Source: Coxiellaceae bacterium (GTDB taxonomy: Bacteria > Pseudomonadota > Gammaproteobacteria > UBA9339). Taken from it: a DNA stretch of 5,399 nt. The notes under the pieces are model-generated. The model was not told the DNA's origin. It searched no databases and saw nothing but the letters and a program-made list of their open reading frames with translations. The stretch lies in contig PLMI01000057.1 of assembly GCA_003142435.1 (NCBI GenBank), positions 293-5,691 on the forward strand, read 5' to 3'. The first letter of the stretch is position 1; each line of letters starts with the position of its first letter. Position numbers and translations under genes: made by a program. Shown here in pieces: positions 1-5,399 of this stretch.

Positions 1-638
1 TTGATATAACTGAGATTTATGAAACCGTTATTTATCCAGAATACGAGATAAATTTAATTACCGACTACGATTTAGGCACATACGATAATCAAAAAATTTT
101 AGGGAAGATGCTTTCCAATGAGAAGGTTATTTTAATTGACAAATCTATCAATTTTGAAAGCAATGACCCAAGATTCACTTTTACATTAGGTCATGAAATT
201 GGACATGCCGTTTGCCATATTGGTCAAGATGCTTATTTCAGATGCACAGAAAACACAATATATAATAAGCAGCAACAGCGGCAAGAATTCCAGGCTAACC
301 TTTTCGCAGAGACTTTAATTATGCCTCCCAACCTAGTTATAAATAAATACGAAGATTATTACAAATCGAAAAGACCTTTTCATTATACGGGAGCTGGTTA
401 TTATTTTATTGGTGATCAACATGTTTATATTAAATCTTTAGCTTATCTGGGATGGAAATTAGCATTACCGCTAACCGGATATTTTTCTAACATCTCTAAA
501 GAAAGTTTAGCCTATAGAATGGTTAAAATTGGAATTATTAAAAATGAGACTAATGAATCCATATTTGACCGCACGAATAGTGCCTTTAATGGTGTTAATA
601 ATAAGCTTATGCCTAAGCATATTTTTGATACTTTATAA
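1..638 (+). CDS. ImmA/IrrE-family zinc metallopeptidase, 5'-truncated by window edge
   Basis: The reading frame is open from position 3, with no stop before it, so the gene begins upstream. The ATG at 108 is probably internal, because the 35 residues before it also read as normal protein. About 211 residues are visible. The zinc-protease motif HEIGH lies at 192-206, inside the stretch TLGHEIGHAVCH. The third ligand is the Glu at 285-287, within QEFQANLFAETLIMP, which fits the family pattern ExxANxFAxxLLMP. The C-terminal part contains SKESLAYRMVKIGII, typical of the helical tail of these proteins. Family knowledge: ImmA/IrrE (peptidase M78, formerly DUF955) enzymes cleave or inactivate XRE-type repressors of mobile elements or stress genes, and are often encoded beside or fused to such a repressor. 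Whether an XRE domain is present cannot be seen here. The target is unknown. The family call is firm; the biological role is inference. Confidence 0.9.
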   Translation, partial: DITEIYETVIYPEYEINLITDYDLGTYDNQKILGKMLSNEKVILIDKSINFESNDPRFTFTLGHEIGHAVCHIGQDAYFRCTENTIYNKQQQRQEFQANLFAETLIMPPNLVINKYEDYYKSKRPFHYTGAGYYFIGDQHVYIKSLAYLGWKLALPLTGYFSNISKESLAYRMVKIGIIKNETNESIFDRTNSAFNGVNNKLMPKHIFDTL

Positions 639-667
639 ATAAATGGTTAAAAAAATTTGCCCCATTA

Positions 668-691
668 CTTAACTTATTTTAGTTAATTAAG
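668..691. repeat. small AT-rich inverted repeat upstream of the 55-aa ORF
   Basis: TTAACT (669-674) and AGTTAA (681-686) form a perfect 6-bp inverted repeat around a 6-nt AT spacer. CTTAA (668-672) can alternatively pair with TTAAG (687-691). The repeat lies in the 62-nt gap between the metallopeptidase stop and the next start, just upstream of the AAGG ribosome-binding site. It could be an operator or a weak hairpin, but at this AT content a 6-bp palindrome is readily found by chance. No convincing -35/-10 pair was seen with it. Confidence 0.25.
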
Positions 692-700
692 GTTACTGAC

Positions 701-868
701 ATGAAGCAAGAAAATCTAGGTAACAAAAAAGAAATACGCAAAATAATCTTTAAAAACAATGAATTACCCGCGATTATTGTATTTGAAAGTAAAGATGGAA
801 TTAAAGAATATATATTAAAGACAAATACGAAAAAAACTAAATTATTATTAAATAAAAAAGAATATTAG
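701..868 (+). CDS. small basic hypothetical protein (55 aa)
   Basis: The ORF runs from ATG 701 to TAG 866-868. AAGG (689-692) lies 8 nt upstream as a plausible ribosome-binding site. The protein has 13 Lys and 1 Arg against 7 acidic residues, so it is net positive. It starts MKQENLGNKKEIRKI, has a hydrophobic beta-like centre (LPAIIVFE) and ends in a Lys/Leu tail. There are no Cys residues, no signal peptide and no recognisable motif. I do not recognise the family. It follows the metallopeptidase gene by 62 nt on the same strand and is the last gene before a strong terminator, so the two may be co-transcribed. A small DNA- or protein-binding partner of the peptidase is possible but unsupported. 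Confidence rests on the start context and position rather than on homology. Confidence 0.55.
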   Translation: MKQENLGNKKEIRKIIFKNNELPAIIVFESKDGIKEYILKTNTKKTKLLLNKKEY

Positions 869-911
869 CCAGCAAGCAAAAGATTACAAATTGATCCAGT
901 AGCCAGCAAGC
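866..911 (+). repeat. 12-bp direct repeat TAGCCAGCAAGC (two copies)
   Basis: TAGCCAGCAAGC occurs at 866-877, where its first three bases are the TAG stop codon of the 55-aa ORF, and again at 900-911. The copies are 34 bp apart start to start. The core AGCCAGC occurs a third time at 909-915, where it forms the left arm of the terminator. All three cores are complementary to GCTGGCT at 941-947. The repeat may be a duplication scar, a recombination or binding site beside the integrase module, or alternative arms for the terminator hairpin. Confidence 0.6.
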
Positions 912-952
912 CAGCCTCTTAAACTATCAAAAGTTTAAATGCTGGCTTTTTT
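909..952 (+). terminator. rho-independent terminator ending the left gene block
   Basis: The outer stem AGCCAGC (909-915) pairs with GCTGGCT (941-947). After a small internal loop (CTC against AT), the inner stem TTAAACT (919-925) pairs with AGTTTAA (932-938), leaving the 6-nt loop ATCAAA. A run of six T residues (947-952) follows the right arm. The hairpin lies 40 nt past the stop of the 55-aa ORF and before the integrase module, so it separates two transcription units. This is the only strong intrinsic terminator I found in the window. Confidence 0.85.
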
Positions 953-974
953 ATTTGTGTAATAGAACTTTGTT

Positions 975-1139
975 ATGCAAAAGACAGAAGATAATAACAC
1001 GTTGCCTTTTAAATGCTCATCACCTCTGAAGGATGATGATGGGTTACTTGTTGATTTTTTTGACTTATTGTTGCAGTGGGATTTGGAAGATGAAAAAAAT
1101 AAAAAACAAGATAAGCAAAAAATACAAACGCAAATTTAA
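975..1139 (+). CDS. candidate small acidic protein (54 aa) overlapping the HTH gene
   Basis: The ORF runs from ATG 975 to TAA 1137-1139. The protein starts MQKTEDNNTLPF. Its middle is acidic and amphipathic (residues 19-40, with D/E alternating with Leu, Phe and Trp, including VDFFDLLLQWDLEDE), and its tail is Lys/Gln-rich. This composition looks like real coding sequence, whereas the other open frame over the same bases encodes an odd hydrophobic, Cys-containing stretch. No good ribosome-binding site precedes ATG 975, which is the main doubt. The ORF overlaps the start of the next gene by 50 nt in a different frame, which would allow translational coupling. It lies directly after the terminator, as the first gene of the integrase module. 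I do not recognise the family. A small partner protein or an untranslated leader are both possible. Confidence 0.5.
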   Translation: MQKTEDNNTLPFKCSSPLKDDDGLLVDFFDLLLQWDLEDEKNKKQDKQKIQTQI

Positions 1140-1581
1140 CGTAAAGCTTATTAAATACAATCTAACTTACTCAACACAAGAGGTTGCGAACTTATTTAAT
1201 ACAACAATCAATACGGTCAGCAACTGGTATAAGATCGGATTACAACGAATCGATAATAAAAAACCCTCTTTAGTATTTGGTGCGGATCTTATTAAATTTC
1301 TGAAAAACAAACAGAAAAGACGAAAACAAAAATGTGCTATCAATGAATTTTACTGCTGCAAATGTAAATTAACGCGTAAACCTTGGGAGAATGCAGTTGA
1401 TATTATTTATATCGATACAAAAAGGATAATGATTATTGGGCTATGTGAGAGATGCAGTAGCAAAATACATAAGATTGCATCAGTCGTAAACCTTATGGAA
1501 TTAAAAAAAACATTCAATGTTCAGATGATACAAAATAAACATTTAATAGACTGTGTTAATACTAACACTATCGTTACTTAA
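1090..1581 (+). CDS. helix-turn-helix and zinc-ribbon protein, integrase partner
   Basis: I choose ATG 1090, giving 163 aa; GGGA (1078-1081) lies 8 nt upstream. The frame is open to ATGs at 1033-1041, and GAAGG (1028-1032) sits 6 nt before the ATG at 1039. However, that extension would add a hydrophobic, Cys-rich leader unlike a DNA-binding protein, and it lies over the better-looking 54-aa frame. From ATG 1090: a basic N-terminus; a helix-turn-helix at about residues 27-50 (TYSTQEVANLFNTTINTVSNW) followed by a wing-like segment to about residue 72; a Lys/Arg linker (KNKQKRRKQK); and a zinc ribbon with Cys pairs at residues 89/92 (CCKC) and 119/122 (CERC). The gene ends 17 nt before the integrase start. 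From memory, HTH plus zinc-ribbon proteins of this design recur directly upstream of integrases like the next gene. A role as a DNA-binding accessory or directionality factor is inference. Confidence 0.8.
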   Translation: MKKIKNKISKKYKRKFNVKLIKYNLTYSTQEVANLFNTTINTVSNWYKIGLQRIDNKKPSLVFGADLIKFLKNKQKRRKQKCAINEFYCCKCKLTRKPWENAVDIIYIDTKRIMIIGLCERCSSKIHKIASVVNLMELKKTFNVQMIQNKHLIDCVNTNTIVT

Positions 1582-1598
1582 CTTAGGTGTAAAAAATC

Positions 1599-2693
1599 AT
1601 GTTATATAATGCAAAAAATGAAAGAATTAAGCGGGAGTATTTTGAATGGGAAAAAGAGGCCAATGGTAAATCTACCCTAACTATTAATAACATAAGATCT
1701 GCTTTGTATTTGTATGAAAAAGCGCTAAATTTTAGAGATTTTTCAACGTTAAATAAAGAGTATATTTTACTTTTTAAAAAACAGCTTATGAAAAAGGAGA
1801 ACAGGCAAACCAATAAACCGGTTAGTAAAACCTACCTGTTGCATACAACAAAACATCTAATTGATTTTTTTAAATGGCTTTCCTGTCAAAGTGGCTACAA
1901 AAAGAAAATTCGCATTTCCGATATCGCTTACTTTAATTTATCTGACAAAGACACTCAGATTGCCCATAGCCCTCCCAATAAAAAATATCCTACAATACAA
2001 CAAATAGAGTGTGTATTGAAAAAAATGCCTGCAGAAACAGAAATACAAAGACGGGATCGTGCATTAATTGCTTTCCTTATCCTGACAGGAATTAGAGTTA
2101 ATGCTATAGCTTCTCTCAAACTTAAACATGTTTTTATTGATGACGGTTATGTAGAGCAGGATCCAAATGAAGTGAATACAAAATTTAGCAAAAAAATAAC
2201 TACATATTTTTTCCCGGTAGGAGACATTTTTAAGGATATTTTTGTCCATTGGGTTAATTTTCTTAAAGATGAAAAACATTATGATTATGAAAGTCCGTTA
2301 TTCCCCAAAACGAAACTTGAGCTTGACCAAAATAATCAGTTCGTGGGTGAACGCTTAGATATAGAACATTGGCAGTCTACGACACCTATTAGGGAAATAG
2401 TGGAAAGAGCTTTTGAGACCGCAGGCTTTACGCGCTATACACCCCATTCATTTAGGAACACGCTAACACAACTTTCATATGAATTATGCAAAAAACCCGA
2501 GCATTTTAAGGCTTGGAGCCAAAATTTAGGGCACAACAGCCCATTAACGACACTTATCAGTTATGGGGAAATCCCAGTCAGTAATCAGGGAAAAATTATT
2601 AAAAATCTGGGGAAAAGTGAGGAAGACAAGCCAGCAACACAAAAGGAAATGCAAGAAATAAAAGATTTGCTTTTACGAAAAAATACTGCATAA
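1599..2693 (+). CDS. tyrosine recombinase / site-specific integrase
   Basis: A full-length 364-aa protein from ATG 1599, with TTAGGTG (1583-1589) upstream as ribosome-binding site. Residues about 1-115 form the helical core-binding, SAM-like domain. The catalytic domain follows: Arg166 in LTGIRVNAIASLKLKHV (box I), a Lys in the KFSKK beta-hairpin region near 195-199, His283 and Arg286 in TPHSFR (box II HxxR), His312 in LGH, and the nucleophile Tyr322 in ISYGEIP. All catalytic positions are present, so it should be active. Family knowledge: such enzymes cut and rejoin DNA through a 3'-phosphotyrosine intermediate to integrate or excise elements. The C-terminal tail (about 330-364) is charged and may be a coiled coil. 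It is probably co-transcribed with the HTH/zinc-ribbon gene. No tRNA or obvious attachment site is in the window, so the target site is unknown. Confidence 0.95.
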   Translation: MLYNAKNERIKREYFEWEKEANGKSTLTINNIRSALYLYEKALNFRDFSTLNKEYILLFKKQLMKKENRQTNKPVSKTYLLHTTKHLIDFFKWLSCQSGYKKKIRISDIAYFNLSDKDTQIAHSPPNKKYPTIQQIECVLKKMPAETEIQRRDRALIAFLILTGIRVNAIASLKLKHVFIDDGYVEQDPNEVNTKFSKKITTYFFPVGDIFKDIFVHWVNFLKDEKHYDYESPLFPKTKLELDQNNQFVGERLDIEHWQSTTPIREIVERAFETAGFTRYTPHSFRNTLTQLSYELCKKPEHFKAWSQNLGHNSPLTTLISYGEIPVSNQGKIIKNLGKSEEDKPATQKEMQEIKDLLLRKNTA

Positions 2694-2704
2694 TCTTGCA
2701 TAAT
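2667..2704 (+). promoter_or_regulatory. candidate promoter / operator with tandem TGCATAAT repeats
   Basis: TGCATAAT occurs at 2687-2694, spanning the integrase TAA stop, and again at 2697-2704. The copies start exactly 10 bp apart, one helical turn. TTGCTT (2667-2672) sits 16 bp before CATAAT (2689-2694), a reasonable sigma-70 -35/-10 pair that would start the MerR-like/GIY-YIG/hsdR run. Tandem half-sites in phase are also what a small HTH protein could bind, so autoregulation by the next gene is possible. This is inferred from sequence pattern alone. Confidence 0.4.
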
Positions 2705-2729
2705 GTTTTTAAAATTTCCAAGGTAAATG

Positions 2730-2918
2730 ATGATCAAAAAATTACTAACAATTCGTCAAGCTGCTAAATTGCTTGGCGTAAGTACTGATACCCTTAGGCG
2801 TTGGGATAAAGCCGGAAAGCTTAAAGCTAGCAGGCATCCTATGAATAATTACAGGATTTATTCTGCACAAACTATTGAGAAATTAAAAACTGGAATATTC
2901 AATGGTATCGAGCAATGA
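2730..2918 (+). CDS. MerR-like / excisionase-like small DNA-binding protein (62 aa)
   Basis: Two adjacent ATGs exist at 2727 and 2730. AAGG (2720-2723) is 6 nt from ATG 2730 but only 3 nt from ATG 2727, so I favour 2730. The protein is almost only a winged helix-turn-helix: helices around LTIRQAAKLLGVSTDTLRRW (residues 6-25), a wing with AGKLKASRHPMNNYRIYS (28-45), and a short last helix AQTIEKL. It lacks the long coiled coil and effector domain of true MerR regulators (usually over 100 aa), and resembles HTH_17/excisionase proteins. It sits 36 nt after the integrase stop and 19 nt before the GIY-YIG gene. It could be a recombination directionality factor for the integrase or a controller of the restriction genes. 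The sequence does not decide which. Confidence 0.88.
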   Translation: MIKKLLTIRQAAKLLGVSTDTLRRWDKAGKLKASRHPMNNYRIYSAQTIEKLKTGIFNGIEQ

Positions 2919-2937
2919 TGATTTAATGAGATAAACC

Positions 2938-3780
2938 ATGAAAAATATTTCCCCAAAAACAATAAAGCTTTTCCTACTTGATGGCGATCCGACAGGCGTG
3001 AAAAAAGTACAGTTGAGCAACTGGTCAGGAATGGCTTTTGTTATTCCTCGCAATAAACTCGAAGTTATCAATAAACGTGAGGAATTAAAAAAACAATGCG
3101 TATATTTTTTAATTGGAGGCACGTCGTTAAGCCCTGAGGTATATATTGGTGAAACAGAGAATTTTCAAAAAAGAATTTCACAACATCAATCAAAAGATTT
3201 CTGGAATACTTGTGTTATCTTTTTAGCAAAGGATGAAAATTTATCTAAAGCACATATAAGATTTTTAGAATCAACTTTTGTCGATGATTGTAAAAAAGCT
3301 AATAGAGCAAAACTGCATAATGGAAACTCACCAGAAGGATCACGGCTATCAGAAGAAGACGAAAGTGACATGAACGAGTTTAAACAAAACATTAAACTTA
3401 TTTTATCCGCTCTTGGTTATACGTTTCACGAAATCGCAACAACCTCAGATAAAATATATTCAATAAAGGCAAAAGGGCTGGAGGCGAAAGGTATTTATAC
3501 TGCGGAGGGAATGATTGTGTTGGAGGGCTCACAGATTGCCAAAGAAGAAACACCAAGTATAGGCGAATCTTTACATAATTTAAGAACAGAAAAACTTAAA
3601 GAACAAGCCCTGGTCGATAAGGTTACTTATTATGAGGTTGAACAGAAAATTACTTTTTCAAGTCTTTCAACCGCCGCTGGTTTTGTAATGGGAAGAAGAG
3701 CTAATGGCTGGACTGAGTGGAAGAATAGTATTGGTAAAACTATTGATGAAATTGAAAGAAAAAATTTAGAGAAAAAATAA
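2938..3780 (+). CDS. GIY-YIG nuclease with DUF4357-like C-terminal domain
   Basis: A 280-aa protein. ATG 2938 is the only sensible start (an in-frame TAA lies at 2932-2934), with GAG at 2928-2930 as a modest ribosome-binding site. Residues about 8-50 form an N-terminal module (LFLLDGDPTGVKKV ... MAFVIPR). The GIY-YIG fold follows: the GIY strand reads CVYFLIGG with Tyr56, the YIG strand is VYIGET (Tyr69-Ile70-Gly71), then Arg79 and His83 in QKRISQH, and metal-binding Glu111 in FLESTFV. All expected catalytic residues are present. The C-terminal part (about 220-270) carries FSSLSTAAGFVMGRRANGWTEW (split around residues 240-261), a signature I associate with DUF4357. Family knowledge: GIY-YIG enzymes are DNA endonucleases in homing, repair and restriction. 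The gene lies only 4 nt before hsdR, implying co-expression and a role in DNA restriction or defence. Its target is unknown. Confidence 0.88.
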   Translation: MKNISPKTIKLFLLDGDPTGVKKVQLSNWSGMAFVIPRNKLEVINKREELKKQCVYFLIGGTSLSPEVYIGETENFQKRISQHQSKDFWNTCVIFLAKDENLSKAHIRFLESTFVDDCKKANRAKLHNGNSPEGSRLSEEDESDMNEFKQNIKLILSALGYTFHEIATTSDKIYSIKAKGLEAKGIYTAEGMIVLEGSQIAKEETPSIGESLHNLRTEKLKEQALVDKVTYYEVEQKITFSSLSTAAGFVMGRRANGWTEWKNSIGKTIDEIERKNLEKK

Positions 3781-3784
3781 AAAT

Positions 3785-5399
3785 ATGCAACCCTCGAATG
3801 AAGCAATAACGCGACAGGAAATTATCGATAAACGACTTGCCAAAGCCAAATGGGATGTAAAAAATCCTTCGCAAGTTACATCAGAACTTAGCATCTGGGT
3901 TGGATTACCAGAAGGGGTAGTTGAACCGGAAAATGAATATCAAGGTTTTCAATTTGCAGATTATGCTTTACTTGGTAATGATGGCTATCCTCTAGCTGTT
4001 GTTGAAGCAAAAAAAACTTCCAAAGATGCACGCATTGGGCAAGAACAAGCACGTCAATATGCAGAAAATATACAAAAGAATTCAGGCAAAGAGATGCCAT
4101 TTGTATTTTATACTAATGGACATGACATTTATTTTTGGGATACAGAGAAATATCCTCCTCGGAAAGTCTATGGATTTCCCACTAAAAATGATTTAGAGAG
4201 AATGTTATTTTTGCGAAGAAATGAAAAACCACTTTCTCAAGAATTAATTAATCGAGATATTTCCGGTCGCCCCTATCAAATCGAGGCAATCCGTTCAGTT
4301 TTTGAAAATTTAGATAAAGGAAAACGTAAGTCACTACTTGTAATGGCAACGGGCACAGGTAAAACGAGAACATGTGTGGCGATGATAGACTCGCTTATAC
4401 GGGCTAACAAAGCGCAAAAGATTTTGTTTTTGGTGGATAGAATTGCACTTAGAAATCAAGCGTTAGATGCTTTTAAAGAATTTTTACCTAATGCTCCAGT
4501 TTGGCCAAAAATTGGAGAGCATAGCATTGCTACAGACCGAAGAATATACTGTGCTACTTATCCAACCATGCTAAATATCATAGAAGACAAAGACTGCGTA
4601 CTTAGTCCGCATTTTTTTGATATGGTGGTAGCCGATGAAAGCCACAGATCAATTTACAATATATATAAAAATATTTTTGATTATTTCGATGCTATTCAAT
4701 TAGGTCTAACTGCCACTCCTAAGGATGTTGTAGAACACAATACTTTTGGTTTATTCGAATGCGATGATGGCCTTCCAACTTATGCCTATTCATATGAAGA
4801 AGCAATAAATAATAAACCTCCCTATCTTTGTGATTTCGAAGTTTTGAAAATTCGCACAAAGTTTCAAAAAGAAGGAATAAGAAAAAATAATATTTCTTTT
4901 GTCGAACAAGAAAAGCTTTTAGCAGATGGAAAAGAGCCAGCAGATATAAATTACGAAGGCAGCGATATAGAAAAGAAAGTTACCAATAAGGGAACTAACG
5001 CTCTTATCGTGCAAGAATTTATGGAAGAATGCATTAAAGATGAAAGTGGCACATTGCCTGGAAAAACAATCTTCTTTGCCATGACCATGAAACATGCACG
5101 GAGACTACAAGAAGTATTCGATAAATTCTATCCAGAACATAAAGGCAAGATTGCTAAAGTAATAGTTTCTGATGATCCTCGTGTTTATGGAAAAGGCGGG
5201 CTATTGGATCAATTTATTAATTATGATTTTCCACGTATTGCCATCAGTGTTGACATGCTAGATACTGGCATCGATGTACGAGAATTGGTTAATCTGGTTT
5301 TTGCAAAACCGGTTTTTTCTTACACAAAATTTTGGCAAATGATTGGACGAGGTACCAGACTTTTAGAAGATAAGAAACTAAAACCCTGGTGTAAAGTAG
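3785..5399 (+). CDS. hsdR: HsdR-like Type I restriction subunit (nuclease-helicase), 3'-truncated
   Basis: The frame is open from ATG 3785 to the window end (538 codons visible). ATG 3785 is the first ATG after an in-frame TAG at 3767-3769. The ribosome-binding site is weak (GAGA, 3769-3772), so translation may be coupled to the GIY-YIG gene 4 nt upstream. The N-terminal PD-(D/E)XK nuclease shows Asp59, then Glu74-Ala-Lys76 (VVEAKK), and the HsdR-specific QxxxY (Gln88, Tyr92). The superfamily 2 helicase motor follows: GRPYQIEAIR at 161-170, Walker A MATGTGKT at 187-194, DESH at 284-287, LTATP at 308-312, motif V VDMLDTGIDV at 489-498 and motif VI QMIGRGTRL at 518-526. Family knowledge: HsdR pumps DNA using ATP and cleaves it when in complex with HsdM and HsdS. 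The compact design resembles EcoAI/EcoEI-type (IB) subunits of about 800-1000 aa, so the missing part is the C-terminal region. A related stand-alone helicase-nuclease is a weaker alternative. Confidence 0.92.
   Translation, partial: MQPSNEAITRQEIIDKRLAKAKWDVKNPSQVTSELSIWVGLPEGVVEPENEYQGFQFADYALLGNDGYPLAVVEAKKTSKDARIGQEQARQYAENIQKNSGKEMPFVFYTNGHDIYFWDTEKYPPRKVYGFPTKNDLERMLFLRRNEKPLSQELINRDISGRPYQIEAIRSVFENLDKGKRKSLLVMATGTGKTRTCVAMIDSLIRANKAQKILFLVDRIALRNQALDAFKEFLPNAPVWPKIGEHSIATDRRIYCATYPTMLNIIEDKDCVLSPHFFDMVVADESHRSIYNIYKNIFDYFDAIQLGLTATPKDVVEHNTFGLFECDDGLPTYAYSYEEAINNKPPYLCDFEVLKIRTKFQKEGIRKNNISFVEQEKLLADGKEPADINYEGSDIEKKVTNKGTNALIVQEFMEECIKDESGTLPGKTIFFAMTMKHARRLQEVFDKFYPEHKGKIAKVIVSDDPRVYGKGGLLDQFINYDFPRIAISVDMLDTGIDVRELVNLVFAKPVFSYTKFWQMIGRGTRLLEDKKLKPWCKV

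Noticed and set aside
605..626. Hairpin TATGC-CTAA-GCATA followed by five T residues, a possible terminator
   Set aside because: The stem is only 5 bp, AT-rich, and lies inside the metallopeptidase coding sequence before its stop codon. The terminator at 909-952 is far stronger.
108..638. Metallopeptidase gene starting at ATG 108
   Set aside because: The frame stays open to the window's left edge and the preceding residues look like ordinary protein, so the true start is most likely upstream.
1033..1089. N-terminal extension of the HTH/zinc-ribbon protein from the ATGs at 1033-1041
   Set aside because: It would add a hydrophobic, Cys-containing leader out of character with a DNA-binding protein and lies over the better-looking acidic 54-aa frame. 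The GAAGG upstream of it is also coding in that frame. Kept as an open alternative, not as the main call.
1583..1813. Reverse-strand open frame of 76 aa
   Set aside because: Antisense to the start of the integrase gene, which has clear domain support. The product is low in complexity with no motif.
2064..2279. Reverse-strand open frame of 71 aa
   Set aside because: Antisense to the catalytic domain of the integrase; no motif or start context.
2628..2637. A further AGCCAGCAA match (2629-2637) to the repeats at 867 and 901
   Set aside because: It lies inside the integrase coding sequence, encoding part of KPATQ, and is only 9 bp long. Chance is the simpler explanation.
2883..3392. Two reverse-strand open frames (2883-3122 and 3186-3392)
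   Set aside because: Both are antisense to the GIY-YIG nuclease gene, whose catalytic residues are all accounted for in the forward frame.
3888..4196. Short open frames on both strands (3888-4100 reverse, 3999-4196 forward)
   Set aside because: Both lie over the nuclease domain of hsdR, which reads without interruption in its own frame with D, ExK and QxxxY motifs.

Overview
The window is AT-rich (roughly two thirds A+T by eye) and densely packed with genes. Every gene I can support lies on the + strand. The codon use, clear Shine-Dalgarno-like sites and gene families suggest a low-GC Gram-negative bacterium. A Legionella/Coxiella-like gammaproteobacterium is my guess, but nothing here proves it. 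I saw no rRNA, tRNA or CRISPR array. The content is that of an accessory or defence island.

Layout, left to right. (1) 1-638: the 3' part of an ImmA/IrrE-type zinc metallopeptidase gene whose start lies outside the window. (2) 701-868: a small, lysine-rich hypothetical protein. It is followed by short AGCCAGC-type repeats and a strong rho-independent terminator at about 909-952, which closes this left block. (3) 975-2693: a recombination module made of a candidate 54-aa acidic ORF, an overlapping helix-turn-helix plus CxxC/CxxC zinc-ribbon protein, and a complete tyrosine recombinase with all catalytic residues. (4) 2687-2704: two TGCATAAT repeats exactly 10 bp apart at the integrase stop codon, which look like a promoter and/or a regulator site. 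(5) 2730-5399: a closely spaced run of a tiny MerR-like/excisionase-like DNA-binding protein, a GIY-YIG nuclease with a DUF4357-like C-terminus, and an HsdR-type restriction subunit (PD-(D/E)XK nuclease plus superfamily 2 helicase). The last gene runs off the right edge.

My reading is that the integrase module is the mobility part and the right-hand genes are the cargo: a Type I-like restriction system with an unusual GIY-YIG nuclease gene between its possible regulator and hsdR. No methylase (HsdM) or specificity (HsdS) gene is in the window. If the system is complete, they should lie to the right of position 5399. The points most worth following up are the GIY-YIG/DUF4357-HsdR pairing, the role of the 62-aa MerR-like protein (restriction regulator or excision factor), and the HTH/zinc-ribbon partner of the integrase.
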